A stretch of 64,000 nt of DNA, taken from NCBI GenBank assembly GCA_016199985.1, contig JACQFQ010000006.1, positions 62,001 through 126,000 on the forward strand, given 5' to 3'. The stretch comes from Verrucomicrobiota bacterium. GTDB lineage: Bacteria; Verrucomicrobiota; Verrucomicrobiia; Limisphaerales; UBA11320. Positions within the stretch are counted from its first letter, which is position 1. Each line of letters starts with the position of its first letter. The position numbers and the translations under genes are program-made. A model generated the notes under the pieces. The model had not been told where the DNA came from. It saw only the letters and a program-made list of their open reading frames with translations, and made no database searches. Below are positions 44,292 to 52,526 of this stretch, one piece after another.

Positions 44292-44651
44292 ATGACGCGC
44301 TTTCGAAACCACATAAGCTCACATCGGGCCCATGGACCCGCTCACTGCACGCTGCTGACGCTGACCGCCTGGCTGGCCGCGGCCTGGATGGCTTCCGCGG
44401 CGGACGTGTCGCTCTCGACCTCGCCGCCGGAATCCTGGCATGCCAAATCGCTCCTCGCCGCGCTCGGCAATATGGCCGCGTTCGGGTTGGTGGGCGTGGT
44501 CTTGGCGGTCATAGGCTACAAGCTGTTCGACGCCGCCACGCCCGGCAACATGCACAAGGAAATCGTGGAGAACCGCAATGTGGCCGCCGGGATGGTCGGC
44601 GCCGCGGTGATCATCGGCGTGTGCATCATCGTGGCCGCGGCCATGAGCTGA
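44292..44651 (+). CDS. DUF350 (YjfL-like) membrane protein
   Basis: A 119-residue protein. After an N-terminal hydrophobic segment ending ASA, two more membrane segments flank the DUF350 core: GNMAAFGLVGVVLAVIGYKL, FDAATPGNMHKEIVENRNVA and GMVGAAVIIGVCIIVAAAM. E. coli YjfL has the same motifs in tandem copies; here there is one unit. DUF350 genes usually sit beside a YgiB-type lipoprotein and a glutathionylspermidine-synthase-like gene, exactly as here. ATG 44292 is chosen because homology and the hydrophobic segment start there. Confidence 0.87.
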   Translation: MTRFRNHISSHRAHGPAHCTLLTLTAWLAAAWMASAADVSLSTSPPESWHAKSLLAALGNMAAFGLVGVVLAVIGYKLFDAATPGNMHKEIVENRNVAAGMVGAAVIIGVCIIVAAAMS

Positions 44652-44688
44652 CGGGCAGGCCGCCTCGAAAAGGGGCCAAGCCAAGGAG

Positions 44689-45114
44689 ATGAAACGCAGC
44701 ACGACCATTCGTTTGGTTCTTTCAGGCGCTCTTGCGGGATCGGCCTTGACGGGCTGCGGTCCCGAGGAGACGACAACGACCGCGTCCACGCAGGCGGTGT
44801 CGCAGGACGTCGATGCGATCACCACCTCGGAGAGCTATACCAACAATCATCACGTGCAGGGGGTCGGCTATTATCACGCCCCCTACCACTCGTGGTGGCC
44901 CCATCCCTATAACTACTACCTGCCGGGACGGGGGTATTACCACGGGGGCAACTGGAGCGATCAGCCCCATTCGAGCGGACTGACCAGCTCCCAACCCACT
45001 TCGTCCGCGGCGCGTCAGGCGCAGACGGCGCGGTCCGCCACCTCGTCGTCCGGCCACTCCTCGGCGATCTCGCGGGGCGGATTCGGCGGGTCGTCGCACA
45101 GCGGAGGAGGGTGA
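44689..45114 (+). CDS. YgiB-like (DUF1190-type) lipoprotein with His/Tyr- and Gly/Ser-rich tail
   Basis: A 141-residue lipoprotein. The lipobox is GSALTGC (Cys near residue 23). The middle is rich in His, Tyr and Trp (YYHAPYHSWWPHPYNYY), and the C-terminus is Ser/Gly-rich, ending ISRGGFGGSSHSGGG, much like the ends of YgiB proteins. It lies between DUF350 and the glutathionylspermidine-synthase-like gene; its stop overlaps the start of the latter (TGATG). AAGGAG directly precedes ATG. Role unknown; the aromatic/His region may bind metal or cell wall, which is speculation. Confidence 0.8.
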   Translation: MKRSTTIRLVLSGALAGSALTGCGPEETTTTASTQAVSQDVDAITTSESYTNNHHVQGVGYYHAPYHSWWPHPYNYYLPGRGYYHGGNWSDQPHSSGLTSSQPTSSAARQAQTARSATSSSGHSSAISRGGFGGSSHSGGG

Positions 45115-46232
45115 TGCGACGCCACACAATCTCTTGTCGCGCGGGCTGGCAGGCTCGCGTCGAGAAGCAGGGGCTCACATACCACACGCACGAGTCGTCC
45201 CCCTACTGGGACGAGTCCGCGTATTATCAACTCAGCGCCGCCCAGGTCGACGCCCTGGAACTCGCGGCGAACAGCCTCCACGCCATGTGCGTCGAGGCGG
45301 CCGGCGCGGTGGTCGATCGTGGATGGTGGAGCCGCCTCGCGATCCCCGAGTCGATGGTTCCGTGCGTCCTTCGGTCCTGGGAGCGCGATGACTTCAGCCT
45401 CTACGGACGATTCGACCTGGCCTACGACGGCGCCCGCCCGCCGAAGCTTCTCGAGTACAACGCCGACACGCCCACCGCCCTGCTCGAGGCCTCGGTGATC
45501 CAGTGGTTCTGGCTCCAGGACTGTTTTCCCTCGTCGGACCAGTTCAACAGCATCCATGAGCGTCTCATCCAAGCGTGGAAGGGAAGCGGCTTTCGATCCG
45601 CGCATTTCGCGTCGGTGAAGGATCACGCCGAGGACGAGCAGACGGCGCTATACATCCAGGACACGGCGCACCAGGCGGGTCTTGCCACTCAGCAGACGCA
45701 CATCGAGGACATCGGGTGGGATCCGAAGGCTCGATGCTTCGTCGACGCGAAGGATTCCCGCATCGAGTCCCTCTTCAAGCTCTACCCTTGGGAATGGATG
45801 GCCCACGAGGAGTTTGCGCAATTCCTGCCCGAGGACTCCGCGCGATTCGTTGAGCCCGCGTGGAAGATGCTTCTCAGCAACAAGGGGCTGCTCTCCGTTT
45901 TGTGGGAGCTGTTTCCGAATCATCCGAACCTGCTGCCGACATTCGACGTTCCCGAGCGGCTCGGAGGCCGCTACGCCCGCAAGCCGAAGCTCAGCCGCGA
46001 AGGGCAGAACGTGACGCTTGTCGTGGACGGGCGCGAGATCGAGAAAACCGGCGGCGATTACGGCGAGGAAGGGTATGTGTTTCAGCAGATGGCCGATCTG
46101 CCGGACTTCAGCGGGCATTTTCCCGTGATGGGCGTGTGGGTCGTGAACCACACGGCCTGCGGATTGGGGATTCGCGAAGATCGAAAGAGGATCACCGGCA
46201 ACCTCAGCCGCTTCGTTCCGCACATGTTCTAG
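45114..46232 (+). CDS. Glutathionylspermidine synthase-like ATP-grasp protein (YgiC/YjfC family)
   Basis: A 372-residue protein with the family features of the synthetase domain: an N-terminal WDESAYYQLS segment, the region FDLAYDGARPPKLLEYNADTPTALLEAS, LYPWEWMAHEEFA, EPAWKMLLSNKGLLSVLWEL and YGEEGYVFQQMADLP near the C-terminus. YgiC/YjfC proteins are ATP-grasp ligases related to glutathionylspermidine synthetase but are not known to make glutathionylspermidine. GGAGGAGG lies 4 nt before ATG 45114; GTG 45111 is an alternative. It ends the DUF350-lipoprotein-ligase operon and converges with kdsD. Confidence 0.9.
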   Translation: MRRHTISCRAGWQARVEKQGLTYHTHESSPYWDESAYYQLSAAQVDALELAANSLHAMCVEAAGAVVDRGWWSRLAIPESMVPCVLRSWERDDFSLYGRFDLAYDGARPPKLLEYNADTPTALLEASVIQWFWLQDCFPSSDQFNSIHERLIQAWKGSGFRSAHFASVKDHAEDEQTALYIQDTAHQAGLATQQTHIEDIGWDPKARCFVDAKDSRIESLFKLYPWEWMAHEEFAQFLPEDSARFVEPAWKMLLSNKGLLSVLWELFPNHPNLLPTFDVPERLGGRYARKPKLSREGQNVTLVVDGREIEKTGGDYGEEGYVFQQMADLPDFSGHFPVMGVWVVNHTACGLGIREDRKRITGNLSRFVPHMF

Positions 46233-46247
46233 GCGGGCTCGCCGCCG

Positions 46248-47219
46248 TCACATCACTTTCAAGCGCGGCAGATCCTGCGAATCGACCAGACCGACGGGCT
46301 TGCGCGCCTTGTTCACCACGATGAGATCGTCGATGTTGCGCTCGTTGAAAAGCTTCAGCGCCTCGACCGCAAGAGCGTCCTCGGAGATGCAGATCGGACG
46401 CCGTGTCATCACATCGCTCAGCGCGCGCTCGAGAACGGTTTCATCGGACGCCATGCAACGGCGGAGATCGCCGTCGGTGAAAACCCCCGCGAGCTGGCCT
46501 CGGGCGTTGACGACGCTGACACATCCGGCTTTCGCGCGAGTCATGATGAGCAGGGCGTCGCGGACCCGCGTGGTTGCGGCGGCGACCGGGTTGCGCGCCT
46601 CGCCCCGCATGATTTCCCGCACGCGGAGCAGCAAAGCGCGGCCGATCGCGCCCGAAGGATGGTGCTTCGCGAAGTCGGCGGCGCGGAACCCCCGCGCCTG
46701 CAGGACCGACATCGCGAGCGCGTCGCCGAGGGCGAGCATCGCCGTCGTGCTGGACGTCGGCGCGAGGTTGAAAGGGCAGGCCTCGCGGGGAACGCGCGCG
46801 TTCAACACGATGTCGCTATGACGGGCGAGCGTGGAGCGCGGGGATCCCGTGAGAGTGATGAGGGTGGCGGAGAAGCGCTTCACCGCGGGGATGAGGTTCA
46901 GCAGCTCCTCGGATTCTCCCGAGTAGCTCAGCATGAGCAGGACGTCGCCGTCGCTGAGGATCCCAAGATCCCCGTGCAGCGCGTCCACCGGGTTGAGAGT
47001 GACGGCGGTGGAGCCGGTGCTGGTGAGGGTCGCGGCGATTTTCTGTCCGATGTTCCCCGACTTTCCGATGCCCGCCACCACGATCTTCCCCCGCGCCGCG
47101 AGTATCTGGACGATGCGCTCCACAGCGGCCGAGAATCGCCCGTCGAGGCCGGCCCGGACGGCCTTGAGCGCGGCGATCTCAATATCGATCACTTTCCGGG
47201 CGCGCGCCAAATGATTCAT
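46248..47219 (-). CDS. kdsD: KpsF/GutQ family arabinose-5-phosphate isomerase
   Basis: A 323-residue protein with an N-terminal SIS sugar-isomerase domain (VVAGIGKSGNIGQKIAATL, GDVLLMLSYSGESEELLNL, PTSSTTAMLALGDALAM, FAKHHPSGAIGRALLLRV) and a pair of CBS domains (about residues 200-323; GCVSVVNARGQLAGVFTDGDL). This is the full KdsD/KpsF architecture. It converts ribulose-5-phosphate to arabinose-5-phosphate, the first step of Kdo synthesis for lipopolysaccharide. ATG 47219 is chosen because homology starts at once; the frame is open further upstream only as antisense to the DHH gene. Confidence 0.92.
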   Translation of the reverse strand: MNHLARARKVIDIEIAALKAVRAGLDGRFSAAVERIVQILAARGKIVVAGIGKSGNIGQKIAATLTSTGSTAVTLNPVDALHGDLGILSDGDVLLMLSYSGESEELLNLIPAVKRFSATLITLTGSPRSTLARHSDIVLNARVPREACPFNLAPTSSTTAMLALGDALAMSVLQARGFRAADFAKHHPSGAIGRALLLRVREIMRGEARNPVAAATTRVRDALLIMTRAKAGCVSVVNARGQLAGVFTDGDLRRCMASDETVLERALSDVMTRRPICISEDALAVEALKLFNERNIDDLIVVNKARKPVGLVDSQDLPRLKVM

Positions 47220-47354
47220 CGGCGCGGAACCTAATGCGAAACCCGACCCTGGCGCACGACAAACTTCGAGACGTCGGGGCGTATCCCAGCTGTGAAAGAG
47301 CGCGTGGGGAATGTGGTGGCCAAGTCTGTTCAGGATTCGGTAATCTGCCGCCAC

Positions 47355-48311
47355 ATGCATAGCTTGCCCAGGCCCCAAGTCATTTTTACGCACGAAAGCG
47401 ATCTCGATGGCTTGGTGGCGGGGGTTCTGTTGCAGCGCCTGGCGCGGAAGCTCTTTCAAGCCGATGTTCCGCTGGAAGCGTTCCACTATCATGCCTGGAA
47501 ACAGCACGATTGCCGCGAGCAGCACGCCTGGGTCGCGGACCTCAGCTTCGAGCATCGCATGGATCGATCCGGCTGGGTCGTCTTCGACCATCACATCACC
47601 GACTGCGCCCCCAAGTCCGCCCAGCTGTTTCACGACCAAACCAAGTCCGCGGGCCTCATCTGCTACGACCATTGCAGGCAGCATGGAATCCAATCCCCCG
47701 AGCTGGATCGCCTCGTCCACCTCAACAATCTTTCCGACCTCTTCCTCGACCAGGATCCCGATTTCGCCCTGGCGAGCGACTACGCCAGCTTGGTGAAGGT
47801 GTATCAGTTCTGGAACCTGCATCGGCTGCTGGACGGCGAGATCGAGCGGCTGCTCAATCATCCGCTGCTGGAGGTGATGGCGACGAAGCGGCGCGTCGAG
47901 GATCCGATCGGCTACGAATGGTGCAAGAAGAACATCATGCCCATCAGCGCCGAGGTCGGCTATGTCGACACGGTCATCGGCAACACCAACCTGCTGGTGA
48001 ACCGGCTCCTGGAGGAAAAGACCTCGCCGTTTCCCGTGTTGCTGACGATTTTCCGTCGCGGCACGACCGTGATGGTCGCGAGCATGCGCAGCCGCAACGG
48101 CGAAGCGCTGAAGGTCGCCGAGCGGCTCCGGGGCGGCGGGCATCCGAACGCGGCGGGGGCCGTGTTGCCGCGCTCGGTCAAGGGCATCCAGCAGGCGATC
48201 GAGTATCTCAAGCAAATCCTGAATCCCCAATCCCGCAACAGCCCTCCCGGCGACATCAGCAGCCTCTTCGACGCGATCGACGCCGAGCTGAGCGGCCGCG
48301 AGCAGAGCTAG
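47355..48311 (+). CDS. DHH superfamily phosphoesterase
   Basis: A 318-residue protein. The DHH domain has IFTHESDLDGLVAGVLLQRL, an Asp in VADLSFEH and FDHHITDC, the four metal-binding motifs of the family. The C-terminal DHHA1 domain has ERLRGGGHPNAAGAVLP, the typical RNA/nucleotide-binding GGGH motif. Likely substrates are short oligonucleotides or cyclic-dinucleotide breakdown products, but this subgroup is not defined. Start ATG 47355 is the conservative choice; GTG 47292 would add 21 residues. It is divergent from kdsD. Confidence 0.87.
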   Translation: MHSLPRPQVIFTHESDLDGLVAGVLLQRLARKLFQADVPLEAFHYHAWKQHDCREQHAWVADLSFEHRMDRSGWVVFDHHITDCAPKSAQLFHDQTKSAGLICYDHCRQHGIQSPELDRLVHLNNLSDLFLDQDPDFALASDYASLVKVYQFWNLHRLLDGEIERLLNHPLLEVMATKRRVEDPIGYEWCKKNIMPISAEVGYVDTVIGNTNLLVNRLLEEKTSPFPVLLTIFRRGTTVMVASMRSRNGEALKVAERLRGGGHPNAAGAVLPRSVKGIQQAIEYLKQILNPQSRNSPPGDISSLFDAIDAELSGREQS

Positions 48312-48658
48312 CCCCAATGCGTGCAAGGCGTCAAAACGCCGAGCGTGTCCTTCGTCTCAGAAATCTTCCGCGCCCTTGGCCCTGCCCTGGCAAGCGTCGG
48401 GCCTTCAAACTCGCGCTACGCCGGGCTACGGCTCTGCGGCGTGGATGGCGGTCAGTTTTCAGTCGCCAACACTCCCCAAGCGAGGAAGGAGATGAAGAAG
48501 GCCAAAACTCGGTGTCACCGGGCAGCCTTCGGCAATGTGGGAATAGGCGTCTTGGTGGAGTTGGGGATGCACAACCCCAATGCAGCCGCGATCGGCAACC
48601 CACCCGATCTGCAATGGATGAAAACCGATTCCTGTCTCCTTCCAACGAGAGTCTCGAT

Positions 48659-48694
48659 ACGAGGGTTCGATTCCCTTCACCCGCTCCACTGATT
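48659..48694 (+). repeat. Left att-like direct repeat: 3' end of tRNA-Gly
   Basis: The 36 bases contain GAGGGTTCGATTCCCTT (T-arm), CACCCGC (acceptor 3' strand), T and CCA, then CTGATT. This is the 3' portion of a bacterial tRNA-Gly; the matching 5' acceptor GCGGGTG is absent upstream. CTTCCAA at 48639-48645 and AATGG at 48613-48617 may be degraded remains of the anticodon loop and D-loop. It matches 54309-54344 at 35 of 36 positions. Confidence 0.8.
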
Positions 48695-48712
48695 ATCAAG
48701 GGTTTTCTCAGC

Positions 48713-48734
48713 AGTGCAGTAAAAGTGCAGTAAA
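48713..48734 (+). repeat. Tandem 11-bp direct repeat next to the left att-like site
   Basis: AGTGCAGTAAA occurs twice with no gap (48713-48723 and 48724-48734), 18 nt inside the left att-like repeat. Short direct repeats at this distance from a core site are typical arm-type binding sites of tyrosine recombinases. That role is inferred from position only. Confidence 0.6.
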
Positions 48735-49061
48735 TTGAGCCTTAAAAAAGCGCGCGAACTATCTTTGACTTTGTTCGGCTTTCTATCTCCCGAAACTGGA
48801 TGAGTTGACCGTTGGTCGCGCTATTTCGAGAGGTTGTTCAATCTCAGAGCCTGTAGATCGCCTCGCATTGTTTTGAAATATCGTTGATTCTCTCCCCATG
48901 ACGGTTCGTGAAATAACCTCCGCCGAACCCTTCTACCGTTATGTGTGCGGAAAATGTCCGATGGCCTGTCGCGGCGAAGTTTGTCGTGACCTCAACGCGT
49001 GGACCATCGCCCCGCCGCGCCTCCAAATAAATACGGGGATGAAAGCGAACATGGGAAAAAT

Positions 49062-49970
49062 GTGAACGCGAAAACGCCCGACCGCAGCACCGCCGCCGCC
49101 TTTCCCCGGTATCTCGCCGGTGAAGTGGTGGCCGATAGCGTTGCGCTCCAGTGGCCGGTGCTTTATGCGCGTCGTTGGCGGCTGCCGCGCGTGGTGGATC
49201 GTTTTCTCGTGCCCGCCACTCCCGAGGCGCATATTTCCTGCAACTTGCGGGGTATGGCGGAATTTCAGGAACGGGACGTGGGTGGAAAATGGATCACCCG
49301 GCGGATCGGCGCAGGCGACCTGTTCGTCACGCGCTCGCGCACGCCCTACGAAGTGAAGTTCCAATCACCGCCCGGTCAGGAACTCGATAATCTTTCCATC
49401 CACATCGCCGTCGAGCCGTTCTTGGCTGCGCTGGAGGCGCGATACCCCGGAAAGGCAGACCGCGTTGAGGTCGTCGATTTTTTCGGACGCGATGAAATCC
49501 TATGGCCGATCTGCCTGACCTGCGCAGAGCTTCTGAACGCGCGCGTGCCTGGCAAATCGCCGCGTGTGGCAGCGCTCACTCAGCTCATGGCCGCGCACAT
49601 CGTTGAAAAATACACGACTGCCGGAAAGACGCCTGCCCATCTCGGGGGCCTTCCTATCCGTCAACTCCGCAAGATCGAGGATTACATCGCCGCACACCTT
49701 GCCGAGGAAATTTCAATCGAGCAGCTCGCTGAATTGGTTGAACTGAGCGCCTCACACTTTGCGCATGTTTTCAAAGAGACGACTGGCATGACGCCGCTTC
49801 AGTTTGTCACCCGCCAACGCATCACGCTTGCCCAACAGTTGATCCGCGAGACATCGCGCAGCCTTATCGATGTGGGCCTCGAAGTGGGCTACAACAGCCC
49901 GAGCCATTTCGCACAAGTCTTCCGACGTATGGTCGGCGTCACGCCAACGGAGTTCCGCAGCTCGCTTTAG
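49062..49970 (+). CDS. AraC family transcriptional regulator with N-terminal cupin
   Basis: A 302-residue regulator. Residues about 10-175 form an AraC_binding_2/cupin-type sensor domain (DRFLVPATPEAHISCNLRG, RIGAGDLFVTRSRTPYEV). Residues about 200-302 hold two helix-turn-helix motifs (ISIEQLAELVELSASHFAHVFKETTG; LIDVGLEVGYNSPSHFAQVFRR) with the AraC signature ending in VGVTPTEFR. GTG 49062 is taken as the start; GTG 48999 would add 21 residues. As the first gene of the island and co-oriented with the catabolic genes, it probably controls them. Confidence 0.87.
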   Translation: MNAKTPDRSTAAAFPRYLAGEVVADSVALQWPVLYARRWRLPRVVDRFLVPATPEAHISCNLRGMAEFQERDVGGKWITRRIGAGDLFVTRSRTPYEVKFQSPPGQELDNLSIHIAVEPFLAALEARYPGKADRVEVVDFFGRDEILWPICLTCAELLNARVPGKSPRVAALTQLMAAHIVEKYTTAGKTPAHLGGLPIRQLRKIEDYIAAHLAEEISIEQLAELVELSASHFAHVFKETTGMTPLQFVTRQRITLAQQLIRETSRSLIDVGLEVGYNSPSHFAQVFRRMVGVTPTEFRSSL

Positions 49971-50044
49971 ATTTCCCGCAGGATTGCGACAGGGACCGCA
50001 GGATCACGAGAGCAGGACTTGTGAGGGTGAGGCAGTGTGCCTGC

Positions 50045-51106
50045 ATGAAAACGAACTCTATTCGCACTCGCACTCAAAAAGCCATCGCCGGCGTGGCCCT
50101 GGCGGTGGTTATGTCCACACCCGACCTGACCCACGCGGCTGACCAGCTCGCTTGGGACAAAACGTTTCCTCAAAGCGACAAGGTGATCCACCAGAAGGTC
50201 TCCTTCAATGATCGGCTGGGCATCAATCTGGTCGCGGATCTTTATCTCCCGAAAAGCATCGACCGGTCGAAGAAGCATCCTGCGCTCGTGGTCGGCGGGC
50301 CTTACGGCGCAGTGAAAGAACAAAGCGCGGGGCTGTATGCCCAGACAATGGCAGAGCGCGGCTTTGTGACCATCGCGCACGATCCCTCCTACAACGGCGA
50401 GAGCGGTGGCCAGCCGCATTTCACTGCCTCGTTCGAGGCGTTGATTGAGGACTTCAGCGCGGCTGTTGATTTTCTCGGCACGAAGTCATTCGTGGATCGT
50501 GAACGCATCGGCGTCATCGGCGTCTGCGGCAGTGGCAGCTTTGGTTTGGCTGCGGCGGAAACCGACCCGCGCATCAAGGCCGTGGCGACGGTGAGCATGT
50601 ATGACATCGGCCAGGCACATCGCCAAGGTCTCGCGGAGGATGTCGATGCCGCCGCGCTCAAAAAGAGTCTCGCCGACATCTCAAAGCAACGGTGGGCTGA
50701 AGTGGATGGTGCAGCGCGGACCATGGGCATCGGAACGCCGCAAACACTCACCGAGAAATCATCGGCTATCGACAAAGAGTTCTACGACTATTACCGCACG
50801 CCGCGCGGCCAACACCCGCGTTCTTCGACGGCATTTTGGAGAACTGGCGGCGCCCAGATGATGCTGTTCTCGTCTTTCGAGCACCTTGATTGGATGTCGT
50901 CGCGACCGGTGCTGTTCATCACCGGAGACCATGCGCATTCGCGCATCTTCAGCGAGCGAGCTTTCAAGAAAGCGTCAGAGCCGAAAGAACTGTTTGTTGT
51001 GCCGAATGCGGGGCATGTGGATCTCTACGACCGCGTGAACCTGATCCCGTGGGACAAGCTCAAGTCCTTTTTTACCGAGCATCTGAAATCCACAGAAAAG
51101 AATTAA
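50045..51106 (+). CDS. Exported alpha/beta hydrolase (YcjY/dienelactone-hydrolase-like)
   Basis: A 353-residue protein with a signal peptide (AIAGVALAVVMSTPDLTHA). Alpha/beta-hydrolase features: HPALVVGGPYGAVKEQSAG, AERGFVTIAHDPSYNGESGG, the nucleophile elbow GVIGVCGSGSFG (Ser within CGSGS), an acid region in VLFITGDHAHS and the catalytic His in VPNAGHVDLYD. This subgroup often sits with AraC regulators, SDRs and alcohol dehydrogenases in proteobacterial clusters. Substrate unknown; an ester or lactone is likely. Confidence 0.83.
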   Translation: MKTNSIRTRTQKAIAGVALAVVMSTPDLTHAADQLAWDKTFPQSDKVIHQKVSFNDRLGINLVADLYLPKSIDRSKKHPALVVGGPYGAVKEQSAGLYAQTMAERGFVTIAHDPSYNGESGGQPHFTASFEALIEDFSAAVDFLGTKSFVDRERIGVIGVCGSGSFGLAAAETDPRIKAVATVSMYDIGQAHRQGLAEDVDAAALKKSLADISKQRWAEVDGAARTMGIGTPQTLTEKSSAIDKEFYDYYRTPRGQHPRSSTAFWRTGGAQMMLFSSFEHLDWMSSRPVLFITGDHAHSRIFSERAFKKASEPKELFVVPNAGHVDLYDRVNLIPWDKLKSFFTEHLKSTEKN

Positions 51107-51136
51107 GAATCAAAAAATCAAAGTGAAAGGAAAAAT

Positions 51137-52153
51137 ATGAAAGGAACAGTTCTCTACGGCCCGCGGGATGTGCGCTTCGAGGAAATTGAAACGCCGACGA
51201 TCACCAAGCCGACAGATGCCATCATCAGAATTTCAGCAACCTGCGTGTGCGGGTCTGACCTGTGGCCCTATCGCGGGTTGCAGCCGGTCAACGAACCCAC
51301 GCCGATGGGTCACGAATACTGCGGCATCGTTGAGGAAGTCGGCAGCGCTGTGCGATTGGTCAAGCCGGGGCAATTCGTCATCGGCTCGTTCGCCACTTCC
51401 GACAACACCTGCCCCCATTGCAAGGCCGGCTACCAATCGTCGTGTGTGAATCGCGAGTGGATGCTGCGAGCGCAAGCCCCTGTGTTGCGCGTGCCCAATG
51501 CGGACGGAACGCTCGTGCCGACTCCAGATATCCCTTCGGATGATTTGATCCCAAGCCTGCTCGCGACATCCGATGTTCTCGGCACGGGCTGGTTTGCTGC
51601 CGTCGCCGCCAACGTCAAGCCGGGCAAGGTCGTCGCAGTCGTCGGTGACGGCGCAGTCGGCCTCCTGGGAGTGCTCTCCGCGAAGCAGATGGGCGCGGAG
51701 CGAATCATTGTCATGAGCCGTCACGCAACGCGGCAAAAAATAGCCCGTGAGTTTGGCGCAACCGACATCGTGACCGAGCGCGGCGATGAGGGCGTGGCCC
51801 GCATCAAAGATATGACCAAAGGCATCGGCGTTGACTCCGTGCTGGAATGTGTCGGCACTCAAGAATCAATGACGCAAGCGATTCGTTGCACTCGACCGGG
51901 CGGCGCGATTGGTTACGTCGGCGTTCCTCACGGAGTCGAGCTCAGTGGCGAAAAATTGTTCTACACGCATGTCCATCTTCACGGCGGCCCTGCGCCAGTT
52001 CGTCAATACCTCCCCAAGTTGATTGACCTTGTATTGGACGGGCAGATCAACCCCGGCAAAGTCTTTGACCTGACCCTACCACTCGAACAGGTGGCGGAAG
52101 GCTACCGTGCGATGGACGAACGCCGCGCGATCAAAGCATTGCTCCGTCCATAA
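51137..52153 (+). CDS. Zinc-dependent alcohol dehydrogenase (MDR superfamily)
   Basis: A 338-residue enzyme. The catalytic zinc region is CVCGSDLWPYRG and MGHEYCGIVEEVG (Cys, His, Glu). The structural-zinc lobe TCPHCKAGYQSSC has only three of the usual four cysteines, as in some family members. The NAD(P)-binding motif is VVGDGAVGLLGVL. The start is supported by AAAGGA upstream. It lies 30 nt after the hydrolase gene, in an operon-like row. It probably oxidises or reduces a small alcohol or aldehyde. Confidence 0.9.
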   Translation: MKGTVLYGPRDVRFEEIETPTITKPTDAIIRISATCVCGSDLWPYRGLQPVNEPTPMGHEYCGIVEEVGSAVRLVKPGQFVIGSFATSDNTCPHCKAGYQSSCVNREWMLRAQAPVLRVPNADGTLVPTPDIPSDDLIPSLLATSDVLGTGWFAAVAANVKPGKVVAVVGDGAVGLLGVLSAKQMGAERIIVMSRHATRQKIAREFGATDIVTERGDEGVARIKDMTKGIGVDSVLECVGTQESMTQAIRCTRPGGAIGYVGVPHGVELSGEKLFYTHVHLHGGPAPVRQYLPKLIDLVLDGQINPGKVFDLTLPLEQVAEGYRAMDERRAIKALLRP

Positions 52154-52173
52154 ATTCCTGAAGGGAGAAAGCC

Positions 52174-52401
52174 ATGCCTCATGTCATCGTCAAACTCTGG
52201 CCCGGAAAATCCGAGCAGCAAAAAACCCGGCTCGCCGAAGCCATCGCCAGGAATGTGATGGATATTTTCCATTGCGGAGAAGAATCCGTCTCGGTGGCGA
52301 TGGAAGAAATCACGCCGCAGGACTGGGCGGCGAAGGTCTATCAGCCGGACATCGTTGGCCAGCCAGAAAAGCTCTACAAAAAACCGGGATACACGATGTA
52401 A
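52174..52401 (+). CDS. Tautomerase (4-oxalocrotonate tautomerase superfamily)
   Basis: A 75-residue protein that starts [11 protein letters not shown], so Pro is exposed as residue 1 after Met removal, the catalytic base of this superfamily. It continues with a helix ([18 protein letters not shown]) and the strand [14 protein letters not shown]. The length fits a single-domain member. GGGAG lies before the start. It is 20 nt from the alcohol dehydrogenase stop and belongs to the same row. Confidence 0.87.
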   Translation: MPHVIVKLWPGKSEQQKTRLAEAIARNVMDIFHCGEESVSVAMEEITPQDWAAKVYQPDIVGQPEKLYKKPGYTM

Positions 52402-52440
52402 TTCCTCGACAACCAAACCATCAAACTCAAAGGAATGAAT

Positions 52441-52521
52441 ATGGAAATCAAAAGAATTGGAGCACAGCCATCCAACAAAGGACCCTCAGATTGGTTCACC
52501 GGCACGGCCTTAAGGAGATAA
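52441..52521 (+). pseudogene. Truncated cupin gene (N-terminal fragment)
   Basis: A 26-codon frame, beginning MEIKRIGAQPSNKGP and DWFTGT, ends at TAA 52519-52521. It is 18/22 identical to the N-terminus of the intact cupin at 52990, and the upstream AACTCAAA is shared too. It keeps a good ribosome-binding site (AAAGGA) but lacks the whole barrel. The last codons carry the AAGGAG that serves the next gene. It is a broken paralogue interrupted by the DMT gene. Confidence 0.75.
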
Positions 52522-52526
52522 GGATT

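Larger units (their letters stand above)
48312..49061. other. Gene-free boundary region between the chromosome core and the island
   Basis: About 750 nt without a credible gene. Translations on the minus strand near 48459-48699 read GAGEGNRTLV and ERVKGIEPSY, the well-known spurious peptides of an antisense tRNA-Gly sequence. The stretch holds the left tRNA-Gly-like repeat (48659-48694) and a tandem 11-bp repeat (48713-48734). From about 48735 on, the sequence is visibly AT-richer than anything upstream. Confidence 0.65.

Noticed and set aside
47223..48326. N-terminal 369-codon extension of the kdsD frame
   Set aside because: It is antisense to the DHH phosphoesterase gene and shows no domain; KdsD homology starts at ATG 47219.
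48327..48340. Small hairpin GGCGT-CAAA-ACGCC after the DHH gene
   Set aside because: Stem of only five pairs without a T-tract; too weak to call a terminator.
48331..48699. Minus-strand frames reading GAGEGNRTLV and ERVKGIEPSY
   Set aside because: These are the familiar false peptides produced by translating the antisense of a tRNA-Gly; they mark the tRNA fragment, not a gene.
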